Assembly (NCBI RefSeq): GCF_014055005.1
Contig: NZ_CP059570.1
Span: 1,798,001-1,862,000, forward strand
Length of the DNA: 64,000 bases
Source of the DNA: Neisseria dentiae
GTDB lineage: Bacteria; Pseudomonadota; Gammaproteobacteria; Burkholderiales; Neisseriaceae
Direction of reading: 5' to 3'
Positions 16,999 to 26,300 of this stretch are shown one piece after another; the stretch's first letter is position 1; each line of letters starts with the position of its first letter. Under the pieces are notes generated by a model. The model made no database searches, was not told the DNA's origin, and saw only the letters and a list, made by a program, of their open reading frames with translations. A program made the translations under genes and the position numbers.

Positions 16999-19161
16999 AT
17001 GATACGTTTGCTCCAATCGGGAAAATTCTGGCTGCGTTTCGCAGTGTACGGCACATTGGCCGCCGCTGCTGCCGCATTCGGCCTTTATTTCCTGCTGCAC
17101 CATCTGTTCGACGGCCGCCGCATTCAGGCGCTGGCCGACGATGCCGTACGCGGCACGGGGCGCACGGTGCGCTTCAGCACCGATATCGGCCGCAGCTGGC
17201 TGCCGCGCCCCACCCTCACCCTGCGCGACGTGGCCGTGAGCAAACCGAACAGCAACGCCGATGCCGTGCATATCGGCGAAATGCGTATCGGGCTTTCGTG
17301 GCGCAGTTTATGGAACGGCGCGGAAGTTGAAAAATGGGTGCTGCAAAACGCCGAAGCCGAGCTTACCCGCCGCGCCGACGGCAGCTGGAGCCTGCAAGAC
17401 TTGTGGCGGCAGCGCGGCGGTACATGGCGCGTTAACCGCCTGATTGTGGAAAACAGCCGCATCAATCTCAACCTGCCCGAAGGCAGCTACCGCACCGAGC
17501 GTTTTCATTTGAATATCGAACGTGCCGCCGAAGCAGGCGGCGTTTTCCAAAGCAGCGGCACCACCCGCCGCAACAACGGGCTGCCGTTGGCTTGGAAAAG
17601 CAACGGCACGGCTGCGCCGTCGGACAACGGCTGGCTGCTGCCTGCCCTGCATTTGGAAGCCGAGCTGCCTTTCCAAAACAGCACCGCCCGATTGGCCGCC
17701 GATGCCGACGTGGTTTGGCAACCGCAACACAACACCCTGCGGGCCGAAAACTTCAGCCTGCGCGCCGACAGCGCCTACCGGCAGTTCCACTTAACCGCCC
17801 GCAGCCCGCTGGTTTTGTGGAAAGGCAACCACGTCAGCACCGCCGAAATCAACAGCGTGTTTACCGCCGGCAACGACGACAGCCATTGGGACGGCTCGCT
17901 CTCGCTCTCCCGCGTCAGCCTGCGCCCGAGCGTGGCCACCGTGGGCGAATTCAACCTCAACGGCAGCCACAAAAACGCTTCGCGGCAAACCACTTTCGGC
18001 CTTTCCGGCCCGCTTGTCTGGCAAAAAAACACCTTGCTCGAATCAGACCGCCTGGTGCTGACCACCCACCAAGACAACGTTAAGGCCGCCCCGCGCCCGC
18101 GCCTGATCAGCCGCATGGAAGGACGTTTCGCCATGAACAGCGACCGAAACTGGCAGCTCGACCTCAAAGGCCTGTTCGACCGCCAACACGCCGCCCTTTC
18201 CGCCCGCTATACCGCCTCAGCCGATGCCGCCCCCGCCAAACTCACCGCCGAACTGGATGCAGGCAAAATTTCACTCGCCCCCTATTGGAACGATTTGCAG
18301 GCGCAAGGCGGCAACCCCTTCCCCGCCCTATTCAGCCACGCCCTGATACCGAATATCGAAGCCGCCGTCCGCATCGGCGGCCTCACCCTGCCCGGCCTGC
18401 AAATCGATGATCTGCAAACCACCCTTCACGCCGACAGCCGCCGTATCGCCCTAACCAACTTCAGCGCCGGCCTATACGGCGGCCGCACCGAAGGCGGCAT
18501 CAGCATCGCCAACACCAGCCCGCCCGTTTACCATTTGCAGCAAAATGCCCAAGGCGTGCAGATACGCCCGCTGCTGCAAGACCTGCTCGGCTATCACGGC
18601 ATCAGCGGCAGCGGCAATGCCGTGCTCGACCTCACCGCCAAAGGCAGCGACCGCGCCGCTCTCACCCAAACGCTTAACGGCAGCCTGCAACTGAATATTT
18701 CCAACGGCGCATGGCTGGGCGTGGACTTGGCTAATTTTCTGCGCAGCCTGCGCAACAACACCGCCGCCGACGGCAAAACCCGCAATGAACAGGTGCAAAC
18801 GCCTTTCAGCAGCTTCTCGCTCAACAGCGAAATCAACGCAGGCATAGGCCGCCACGAACACACCGAACTGGAATCCGATGCCTTCAGCATTACCAGCAGC
18901 GGCCAAACCGACCTCAACACCCAAACCGTTTCGGAAAACGTGTTGATCCGCAACAATGCCAACCCCGATGCCAAGCCCGTTCCCATCAAAATCAGCGGCC
19001 CCGTTGCCAACCCCTCGGTAACGCTCGACTACAACCGCCTAACGTCCGGCCTGGCCACACCCGAAGAAAAACAGCGCGCCCTCGCCGAAACCCTGCGCGA
19101 ACAATGGCAATGGCTGAACACGCCGCCGAAAACGGCGGAAGAATCCGCCGGCAACCGCTGA
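16999..19161 (+). CDS. AsmA-family envelope protein
   Basis: A 720-residue protein of the AsmA/TamB-like (AsmA) superfamily of inner-membrane-anchored bridge proteins linked to outer-membrane lipid homeostasis. It has an N-terminal transmembrane helix (FWLRFAVYGTLAAAAAAFGL, about 10-30) followed by a long beta-rich periplasmic region. The C-terminal AsmA core contains LDLTAKGSDRAALTQTLNGS and SNGAWLGVDLANFLR near residue 535-580. Start chosen at MIRLLQSGKFW. A strong terminator follows. Sure of family; its lipid substrate is not known. Confidence 0.85.
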   Translation: MIRLLQSGKFWLRFAVYGTLAAAAAAFGLYFLLHHLFDGRRIQALADDAVRGTGRTVRFSTDIGRSWLPRPTLTLRDVAVSKPNSNADAVHIGEMRIGLSWRSLWNGAEVEKWVLQNAEAELTRRADGSWSLQDLWRQRGGTWRVNRLIVENSRINLNLPEGSYRTERFHLNIERAAEAGGVFQSSGTTRRNNGLPLAWKSNGTAAPSDNGWLLPALHLEAELPFQNSTARLAADADVVWQPQHNTLRAENFSLRADSAYRQFHLTARSPLVLWKGNHVSTAEINSVFTAGNDDSHWDGSLSLSRVSLRPSVATVGEFNLNGSHKNASRQTTFGLSGPLVWQKNTLLESDRLVLTTHQDNVKAAPRPRLISRMEGRFAMNSDRNWQLDLKGLFDRQHAALSARYTASADAAPAKLTAELDAGKISLAPYWNDLQAQGGNPFPALFSHALIPNIEAAVRIGGLTLPGLQIDDLQTTLHADSRRIALTNFSAGLYGGRTEGGISIANTSPPVYHLQQNAQGVQIRPLLQDLLGYHGISGSGNAVLDLTAKGSDRAALTQTLNGSLQLNISNGAWLGVDLANFLRSLRNNTAADGKTRNEQVQTPFSSFSLNSEINAGIGRHEHTELESDAFSITSSGQTDLNTQTVSENVLIRNNANPDAKPVPIKISGPVANPSVTLDYNRLTSGLATPEEKQRALAETLREQWQWLNTPPKTAEESAGNR

Positions 19162-19166
19162 AACAT

Positions 19167-19206
19167 AAAAAATCCTGAACCGCTGTAAAACGGTTCAGGA
19201 TTTTTT
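19167..19206 (+). terminator. Terminator after the AsmA-like gene
   Basis: AAAATCCTGAACCG-CTGTAAAA-CGGTTCAGGATTTTTT, a perfect long stem with a U-run 5 bases after the stop. Confidence 0.92.
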
Positions 19207-19717
19207 CAGACGGCCTCAATACAATGTAGTCACAATATTTTCAACCACATCGCAATAATCCGGATTTCTATTGCCGCGGTAAATGAAGCTCAATCTCTTC
19301 GCATAACGCGTGGCAATGCCCCGCTAACGTTTAAAATCCAAAAAGCAGTTTTCTACCAAGTGACCGATAACAGTACAGATAACGGTCAAAAGGCAGTTGC
19401 TCCTTACGGTTAGCCTTTGACGGGATAACGGCGCACATTCCCAAAGAAACCCGCCAAAACTCCTGATCGCATCAGTATCATAGGCCTTATCGGCCAACAG
19501 CTTGTCGGCTGCCGCATCTGCAATTAGTGCTTTAGCAAACAGGTAATCTGTCGCACTGCCTTCGCTTAACACGAATTTTACCGACATCCCATGAGCGTCC
19601 ACCGCTAAATGCAGCTTGATATTCAGCCCCCTTTTGTGCGGTTCATACCTTCATTGCCACCTTTGGCTCCCGCCACATGGAGATGAACTTTTAGATATGG
19701 GCGGCATCAATTATCAG

Positions 19718-20418
19718 GGGGCTTAGGAAGCAAAATCAGCAAAAATGATGATAAACTTCTGATATGCCTATTAAAAACAAGTACCAAAAGTTCAGCAAAA
19801 TTACCGAATCAAAATTCCGCCAAATCCTGCGCTTTTCGCACTTGATTTGACCGCTTCCGATACCGCCAGACTCACCGGCATCAGTACCCGAAGTGTCAAT
19901 AATCTGTTTCTCAAACTGCGTTGCCGTATGGCCGCTGAATGTGAACGGCAAACTCCCTTTGCCGGTGTGGTCGAACTGGACGAATCCTACTTTGGTGCCA
20001 AACGCATCCGAGGTAAACGCGGGCGGGGAGCGGGAGGCAAAACCATTGTTTTCGGCATCTTAAAACGGGACGACAAAGTCTATACCGAAATCGTGCCGGA
20101 TACATCGAAAGTATCATCAATACCGACGGCTGGCGCGGCTATCACGGCTTGGTTGATATGGGCTATGAAAAGCACCTCAGGGTACATCATGGTGCAGACG
20201 AGTTCGCCCGGGGTGCACAACACATTAACGGCATCGAGTCGTTTTGGGGTTATGCCAAAAACCGCTTGGTTAAATTTAACGGTGTATCGAAACAGACTTT
20301 CTATTTACACTTAAAGGAAACCGAATTTCACTTCAATCACAGGCATGATGATCTGTATAAAGTCTTGCTTAAAATACTGCGAAATCGATCCTTGGGCTAA
20401 TTTTGCTTCCTAAGCCCC
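19718..20418 (+). mobile_element. IS1016-type element (IS1595 family), copy 1
   Basis: A 701-bp element bounded by inverted ends GGGGCTTAGGAAGCAAAAT (19718) and ATTTTGCTTCCTAAGCCCC (to 20418). TTATCA flanks both sides (19711-19716 and 20419-20424), a probable partial target duplication. It is inserted in an IS5-type relic. The transposase is broken (see 19764-20400). Confidence 0.88.
19764..20400 (+). pseudogene. IS1016 transposase, frameshifted
   Basis: An IS1595-family DDE transposase with GVVELDESYFGAKRIRGKRG and NGIESFWGYAKNRLVKFNG. Compared with the copy at 62218-62898 it lacks one base near 19838, shifting frame after ILRFS. It also lacks 43 bases near 20111, between short GAAAG repeats, shifting frame again. 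Non-functional. Confidence 0.88.
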
Positions 20419-20778
20419 TTATCAACTACCCCATATCTTTTTCTCCCGAACGGATGAGCATCAGTTTCGTCCAAATGTCTTTGTTACGTCAACGGATAAA
20501 GCGGTGCTGGGTATTGCTCCAGCTGCCGTAATCGGGCGGCAGGTGGGTTTCGATAAGACGCCATTGGTGGTTGGTAGGTCGGGTGGCGGTAAACAGGTTG
20601 TTTGATGGTGGCGTGGGATGTTTAGTGATGGTAGGCTAGTCTCATGTCCTGTGAATTGTGACTCCACTATCTAACCAAGGCTCAAGGGACAAATTTCAGG
20701 CTATTTTCGAGACGATTACTCCTGAGGGATAAAAACTCCAACACAACCATCAAGCCGTCCACAACAAGCAATCCAACA

Positions 20779-22257
20779 TCACAAACCCAAATCGCGCCAC
20801 ATAGCGTCAACCTTAGCCACCGTGGCGGCATCGCGCTCAATCACCCTGCCCCATTCGCGGTCGGTTTCGCCCGGCCATTTGTTGGTTGCGTCCAAACCCA
20901 TTTTGCCGCCGAGGCCGGAAACAGGGCTGGCGAAGTCGAGATAATCAATCGGCGTGTTTTCAATTAACACCGTATCGCGCACCGGATCCATGCGGGTGGT
21001 AACCGCCCAAATCACTTCTTTCCAGTCGCGGCAGTCCACATCATCGTCCACCACCACGATGAATTTGGTGTACATAAACTGGCGCAGGAAACTCCAGCAA
21101 CCCATCATCACGCGCTTGGCGTGTCCGGCATATTGTTTCTTGATGCTCACCACCGCCATGCGGTAGGAGCAGCCTTCCGGCGGCAGATAAAAATCAACGA
21201 TTTCGGGAAACTGTTTCTGCAACAGCGGCACAAACACTTCGTTCAAGGCCACGCCGAGCACGGCCGGCTCGTCGGGCGGTTTGCCGGTGTAGGTGCTGTG
21301 GTAAATCGGGTTTTCGCGCATGGTGATGCGTTCGACGGTAAACACGGGAAAATAATCCTGCTCGTTGTAATAACCGGTATGGTCGCCGTAAGGGCCTTCC
21401 AGCGCGGTTTCGTCGGGATAAATCACCCCTTCCAGCACGATTTCGGCACGCGCAGGCACCTGTAAGTCGCTGCCGATACATTTCACCAATTCGGTGCGCG
21501 AACCGCGCAGCAAACCGGCAAACTGGTATTCGCTCAAAGTATCCGGCACCGGTGTTACCGCCCCCAAAATGGTGGCCGGGTCGCAACCCAACACCACGGC
21601 CACGGGATAAGGCACGCCCGGGTGCGCTTTTTTATGCGCCTGAAAATCCAACGCACCGCCGCGATGCGCCAACCAACGCATAATCAGCTTGTTTTTGCCG
21701 ATTAACTGCTGGCGGTAAATACCGAGGTTTTGGCGTTTTTTATGCGGGCCGCGCGTAACTGTCAAACCCCAAGTTACCAAAGGCGCGACATCTTCGGGCC
21801 AGCAATGCTGAATCGGCAGTTTGTTTAAATCGACTTCTTCGCCCTCCCAAACAATCTCTTGGCACGGCGCTTTTTTCACCACATTCGGCGCCATACTCCA
21901 AATGTCTTTCAGCAACGGCAGTTTGGCAAACGCATCTTTCAAACCTTTGGGCGGTTCGGGTTCTTTGAGATAAGCCAGCGTTTGGCCGATTTCTCGCAAT
22001 TTGGCCACGCTCTCCGCACCCATGCCCATCGCCACCCGTTCGGGCGTGCCGAACAAATTGGCCAACACCGGAAAACCATAACGGCTGCCGTCGGCGCGCA
22101 CGGCGTTTTCAAACAACAAGGCCGGCCCTTCAGCGCGCAACACGCGGTCGGCAATTTCGGTCATTTCCAGATGCGGTGAAACCGGTATGCCGATGCGTTT
22201 GAGTTTGCTTTCTTGTTCAAGCTTTTGAATAAAGTCGCGTAAGTCGTTATATTTCAT
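20779..22257 (-). CDS. ubiD: 4-hydroxy-3-polyprenylbenzoate decarboxylase
   Basis: A 492-residue prenylated-FMN-dependent decarboxylase of ubiquinone synthesis. It begins MKYNDLRDFIQKLEQESKLK, as UbiD proteins do. It contains NLGIYRQQLIGKNKLIMRW, the ALEGPYGDHTGYYNEQD prFMN/active-site block (about residue 290) and CWSFLRQFMYTKFIVVVDDD. Length is standard. It is monocistronic and leftward; an inverted uptake-sequence pair lies upstream at about 22271-22307. Confidence 0.97.
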   Translation of the reverse strand: MKYNDLRDFIQKLEQESKLKRIGIPVSPHLEMTEIADRVLRAEGPALLFENAVRADGSRYGFPVLANLFGTPERVAMGMGAESVAKLREIGQTLAYLKEPEPPKGLKDAFAKLPLLKDIWSMAPNVVKKAPCQEIVWEGEEVDLNKLPIQHCWPEDVAPLVTWGLTVTRGPHKKRQNLGIYRQQLIGKNKLIMRWLAHRGGALDFQAHKKAHPGVPYPVAVVLGCDPATILGAVTPVPDTLSEYQFAGLLRGSRTELVKCIGSDLQVPARAEIVLEGVIYPDETALEGPYGDHTGYYNEQDYFPVFTVERITMRENPIYHSTYTGKPPDEPAVLGVALNEVFVPLLQKQFPEIVDFYLPPEGCSYRMAVVSIKKQYAGHAKRVMMGCWSFLRQFMYTKFIVVVDDDVDCRDWKEVIWAVTTRMDPVRDTVLIENTPIDYLDFASPVSGLGGKMGLDATNKWPGETDREWGRVIERDAATVAKVDAMWRDLGL

Positions 22258-22432
22258 TGAAGTTCTTTCGAGGCCGTCTGAAAAATTGCAAAGCGTTCAG
22301 ACGGCCTGCCGGATGCGGGCTGAAATGATGGCGATTATAGCAAAACTTTCCGCCATTATTTGCCCGCCGCACTTTCAAGCGGCCTTGTGCCGGCGGCGGA
22401 ATATGTTTACAATACCGCTCTTTGCATAACCC

Positions 22433-22508
<76 letters not shown>

Positions 22509-22513
22509 AATGG

Positions 22514-22551
22514 TAAAAACCTGCTTCATTTTAAGAAGCAGGTTTTTTTGT
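22514..22551. terminator. Bidirectional terminator between tRNA and secA
   Basis: AAAACCTGCTTC-ATTTTAA-GAAGCAGGTTTTTTT: a perfect stem with an A-run before and a T-run after, serving the tRNA (rightward) and secA (leftward). Confidence 0.9.
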
Positions 22552-25308
22552 TCAGCTTAATTTGCCGTGGCAGTGTTTGTATTTCTGGCCGCTGCCGCAC
22601 GGGCAGAGGTCGTTGCGGTGTACGACCCGGCCTTGTTTGGCGAGCGTTTCGGGGCTGAAGTCGTTGCCGGTGGGGTCGAAGGCTTCGGTGGCAAGATCGT
22701 CGCGCGATTCGCCCAGCACATCTTCCATGGCAGGTGCACCGGAGTGGATGGCTTGCACGGCGGCGGGTTCTTGCGGTTCGCTGTCTGCAATCATATCGTC
22801 GGCCTGTTCGATTTGCACCGAAGTCAGCAGCGAGGCAACGTTTTGTTTGATGCCGTTCCACAGATGCTGGAACATGATAAAGGCTTCACGCTTGTATTCC
22901 TGTTTGGGGTTTTTCTGGGCGTAGCTGCGCAGGTGGATGCCTTGGCGCAGGTAGTCCATCGCGGCGAGGTGTTCGCGCCAGTTGTTGTCGATAACTTGCA
23001 GCAATACATTGCGTTCGAAGTTGGTCATGTTTTGTTTGCCGACCAGCTCGGTTTTGTCGGCGTATTCTTGTTCCACTTGGGCAATCAAACGCTCTTTAAC
23101 GTCTTGGTTGTCGAGCATGTTGTTTTCTTTCAGCCAGCCCCGGATATCGGCATGAACGCGGAATTCTCCCGCCAATTGGGATTCGAGCGCGGGCAGGTCC
23201 CATTGTTCTTCCATGCTGTCGGGCGGCATATGGATATCGACCAAGTCGCCGATAACTTCTTCGCGGATGCTCTTGGCCAAATCGCTCACGTCTTGGTTGG
23301 TGAGGATTTCGTTGCGGTAGTGGTAAATCACTTTACGCTGGTCGTTGGCCACATCGTCGTATTCGAGAACCTGTTTGCGCATATCGAAGTTGCGGCCTTC
23401 CACTTTGCGTTGCGCGCCTTCGATTTGGCGGGTGAGCATACCGTGTTCGATGGCAACGCCGCGCTCCGGAGCAAGGCGGTTGAGAATGGCGGCGGCACGG
23501 TCTAGGGCAAACAGGCGCAGGAGCGGGTCTTCAAACGAGAGGTAGAAACGGCTGGAACCGGGGTCACCCTGACGCCCTGCGCGACCGCGCAACTGGTTGT
23601 CGATGCGGCGGCTTTCGTGGCGTTCGGTGCCGATAATGTGCAGGCCGCCGGCGTTGATAACGCGCTGGTGGTCGGCTTCCCAGCTGTTTTCGAGTTTGGA
23701 GATGCGGTCTTGTTTTTCTTCGTCGCTCAAGGTTTCGTCGGCACGGATGGCATCGCTCTGGTGTTTGACGTTGCCGCCCAAAACGATGTCGGTACCGCGG
23801 CCGGCCATATTGGTGGCCACGGTAATCATGCTGGGTTTGCCCGCTTGCGCCACAATCAGGGCTTCGCGTTCGTGTTCTTTGGCATTGAGCACGTTGTGGG
23901 GCAGGCCGGCTTGGGTGAGCAGGCGGGATACCAGCTCCGAGTTTTCGATGCTGGTGGTGCCCACCAAAACGGGTTGGCCTTTGTCGAAACAGGCTTGGAT
24001 GTCGTTGACGACGGCTTCGTATTTTTCTTCTGCGGTGCGGAAGATTTGGTCGTTGAAGTCTTTGCGCTGCATCGGGCGGTTGGTGGGGATAATCACGGTT
24101 TCCAGGCCGTAAATGCTTTGGAACTCAAAGGCTTCGGTATCGGCCGTGCCGGTCATGCCGGCGAGTTTTTTATACAGGCGGAAGTAGTTTTGGAAGGTGA
24201 TTGAAGCCAGTGTTTGGTTTTCGCGTTTGATTTCGACGCCTTCTTTGGCTTCTACGGCCTGGTGCAGGCCTTCCGACCAGCGGCGGCCCGCCATCAGACG
24301 GCCTGTGAATTCGTCGACAATCACGATTTCGCCTTCCTGAATCACATAGTGTTGGTCTTTGTGGAACAGGGTGTGGGCGCGCAGCGCGGCCATCAGGTGG
24401 TGCATCAGCATGATGTTGGCGGCCGAATAGAGCGAGTCGCCTTCTTGCAGCAGACCCATGTCGGCCAGAATTTCTTCGGCGTGTTCGTGGCCGGATTCGC
24501 TCAAAATCACCTGATGGGCTTTTTCGTCGACCCAATAGTCGCCCGCGCCTTCTTCGGTTTCTTGGCGGATAAGGCGTGCGGGCACTTTGTCCATCACTTG
24601 GTAGAGCTGCACGTTGTCGTCGGCCTGGCCGGAAATAATCAGCGGGGTGCGCGCTTCGTCGATCAGAATCGAATCGACTTCATCGACCACGGCGAAATTC
24701 AAATCTCGCTGCACTTTGTCGTATTGGTCGGTTACCATGTTGTCGCGCAGATAATCGAAGCCGAATTCGTTGTTGGTGCCGTAGGTGATGTCGGCGCTGT
24801 AGGCGGTTTGGCGGTAGAAAGGCTGCATATCGCTCACGATCACGCCCACGGTCAGGCCGAGAAAGTTATACAGCGGCTCCATAATGCCTGCATCGCGTGC
24901 GGCCAGATAGTCGTTGACGGTAACCACATGCACGCCTTTGCCCGCCAGCGCGTTGAGGTAAACAGGCAGGGTGGCGACCAGCGTTTTGCCTTCGCCGGTA
25001 CGCATTTCGGCGATATTGCCGTCGTGCAATACCATGCCGCCGATAAGTTGGACGTCGAAATGGCGCATATTCAGCACGCGGCGGCCGGCTTCGCGGCAAA
25101 CGGCGAAGGCTTCGGGCAGAATGTCGTTTAAGCTTGCGCCTTCGGCGAGGCGCTGTTTGAATTCGGGGGTTTTGGCTTGCAGCTCTTCATCGCTCAAAGC
25201 CTGCATCTGCGGCTCTAATTCGTTGATTTTGGCGACGGTTTTGCGGTATTGTTTGAGCAGGCGGTCGTTGCGGCTGCCAAATACTTTTTTGGCTAAGTTG
25301 GTAAGCAT
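22552..25308 (-). CDS. secA: Preprotein translocase ATPase SecA
   Basis: The 918-residue motor that drives unfolded preproteins through SecYEG. It has Walker A MRTGEGKT (about 102-109), DEVDSILIDEARTPLI, SITFQNYFRLYKKLAGMTGT, NMAGRGTDIVLGGNV, QLRGRAGRQGDPGSSRF, and the C-terminal zinc/SecB-binding motif CPCGSGQKYKHCH. I start at MLTNLAKKVFG, behind an AGGAAA site; the open frame upstream to 25341 is not family sequence. It is divergent from dciA, a common arrangement in beta- and gammaproteobacteria. Confidence 0.98.
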   Translation of the reverse strand: MLTNLAKKVFGSRNDRLLKQYRKTVAKINELEPQMQALSDEELQAKTPEFKQRLAEGASLNDILPEAFAVCREAGRRVLNMRHFDVQLIGGMVLHDGNIAEMRTGEGKTLVATLPVYLNALAGKGVHVVTVNDYLAARDAGIMEPLYNFLGLTVGVIVSDMQPFYRQTAYSADITYGTNNEFGFDYLRDNMVTDQYDKVQRDLNFAVVDEVDSILIDEARTPLIISGQADDNVQLYQVMDKVPARLIRQETEEGAGDYWVDEKAHQVILSESGHEHAEEILADMGLLQEGDSLYSAANIMLMHHLMAALRAHTLFHKDQHYVIQEGEIVIVDEFTGRLMAGRRWSEGLHQAVEAKEGVEIKRENQTLASITFQNYFRLYKKLAGMTGTADTEAFEFQSIYGLETVIIPTNRPMQRKDFNDQIFRTAEEKYEAVVNDIQACFDKGQPVLVGTTSIENSELVSRLLTQAGLPHNVLNAKEHEREALIVAQAGKPSMITVATNMAGRGTDIVLGGNVKHQSDAIRADETLSDEEKQDRISKLENSWEADHQRVINAGGLHIIGTERHESRRIDNQLRGRAGRQGDPGSSRFYLSFEDPLLRLFALDRAAAILNRLAPERGVAIEHGMLTRQIEGAQRKVEGRNFDMRKQVLEYDDVANDQRKVIYHYRNEILTNQDVSDLAKSIREEVIGDLVDIHMPPDSMEEQWDLPALESQLAGEFRVHADIRGWLKENNMLDNQDVKERLIAQVEQEYADKTELVGKQNMTNFERNVLLQVIDNNWREHLAAMDYLRQGIHLRSYAQKNPKQEYKREAFIMFQHLWNGIKQNVASLLTSVQIEQADDMIADSEPQEPAAVQAIHSGAPAMEDVLGESRDDLATEAFDPTGNDFSPETLAKQGRVVHRNDLCPCGSGQKYKHCHGKLS

Positions 25309-25653
25309 GAAATTTCCTGTGGCGGAATGTGTTTGCGGCATTCCGGCTGAAACGGACGGGTCATAAAATCAAACCCGAATTTTAACACAAGCCGTTTGGC
25401 AGGGTTACAATGCCGTCTGAAATAGCGGCAGTTTGACCAAATTTCAACTTCCCTTTACTTTGCGGGCGTTTTTGAAAATGCCGCGTTACGGTTTTGCCGC
25501 CGCTTTTTTCTGCCAAACTTTTCTGAAATTGTTGGTTGGTCGGGCGGGTGTTATGCTCCTAATCGGCTGCGGATGGCATAAAATGCCTGAAAAAATGAAA
25601 GCGGCGGAATATGTTCGGCAGCTTTTACCAAAACAACACTCAAGGTGGTTATC
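25309..25653. other. Divergent promoter region secA / dciA
   Basis: No gene. It contains an ATGCCGTCTGAA uptake sequence of the meningococcal AT dialect at about 25411-25422. Leaders of both divergent genes must lie here; I see no confident -10/-35 pair. Confidence 0.5.
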
Positions 25654-26076
25654 ATGGATTTGAACCGGTTGGGCGGGCGCGACGGGCACTTGCTGGCCCT
25701 GTTGCAGCGTTCGCAGCAATGGCGCAGGCTGGATGCCCAAGTCAAGCAGATGATGCCCGCCAACCTGTGCGCGCATTTTCAGACGGCCTGTGTGGAAAAC
25801 GGCGTATTGGTTTTGCTGGCCGACAACAATATGGTTTCTTCGCGCCTGCGCATGATTGCCCCGGGCCTGCTGCCGCGTTTGCAGGCGCTGCACCCCGACA
25901 TCGCCGGCGTGCGCGTGAAGGTTTTGCCCAAGCCGCCGCAAACGCCCCGCGTTAACAGCCTGAAAATGAGTGATGCCGCGCTGGAGGGCTTCAGGCACAC
26001 CGCCGGGCGGTTGCAGCACCATCCCGAGCTGGCGCAAGCGCTGCAAAGGTTGGCGGAAAAGCACGGGAAAGGCTGA
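25654..26076 (+). CDS. dciA: DciA-type (DUF721) replicative helicase operator
   Basis: A 140-residue protein with the DUF721 segment (CVENGVLVLLADNNMVSSRL followed by RMIAPGLLPRLQALHPDIAG, about 45-85) and a basic tail. DciA helps load DnaB in bacteria without DnaC/DnaI, and in many beta- and gammaproteobacteria its gene lies next to secA, as here. AAGGTGG precedes ATG 25654; a GTG start 9 bases earlier is possible. Confidence 0.8.
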   Translation: MDLNRLGGRDGHLLALLQRSQQWRRLDAQVKQMMPANLCAHFQTACVENGVLVLLADNNMVSSRLRMIAPGLLPRLQALHPDIAGVRVKVLPKPPQTPRVNSLKMSDAALEGFRHTAGRLQHHPELAQALQRLAEKHGKG

Positions 26077-26179
26077 ATATTCGGGCTTGATCCGAGTGTT
26101 TTATGTTGTTGGAACGCAAGATACCCGGGTTTGGCCAGAGTGCGGCAGAATGGCTGCTAAGTTAAGTGGTTTGATTACA

Positions 26180-26211
26180 GAGGCCGTCTGAAAACATTTT
26201 CAGACGGCCTC
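26180..26211. terminator. Inverted uptake-sequence hairpin between dciA and the aminotransferase gene
   Basis: GAGGCCGTCTGAAAA and TTTTCAGACGGCCTC are separated by 2 bases. It lies about 100 bases after the dciA stop, with no gene between. Confidence 0.7.
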
Positions 26212-26300
26212 TAACCTTTTACACCCGTCGCTGATAATGCTAACATCAAAAACCGCTTTCAAGCCCTTTGCAAGGCTTTAATTCAAAGGAGAAAAACATA

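Larger units (their letters stand above)
19222..20640 (-). mobile_element. IS5-family (IS1301-like) relic interrupted by IS1016
   Basis: Two pieces of one leftward IS5-family transposase flank the IS1016 copy at 19718-20418. The right piece (20440-20600) reads WRLIETHLPPDYGSWSNTQH, an IS5-type N-terminal region. The left piece (19222-19640) carries DAHGMSVKFVLSEG, LLADKAYDTDAIRSFGG and HLVENCFLDFKR, the DDE-domain region and C-terminus. Stops and frameshifts are present throughout, so it is dead. The same 3' end recurs at 46644-46780. Confidence 0.8.
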
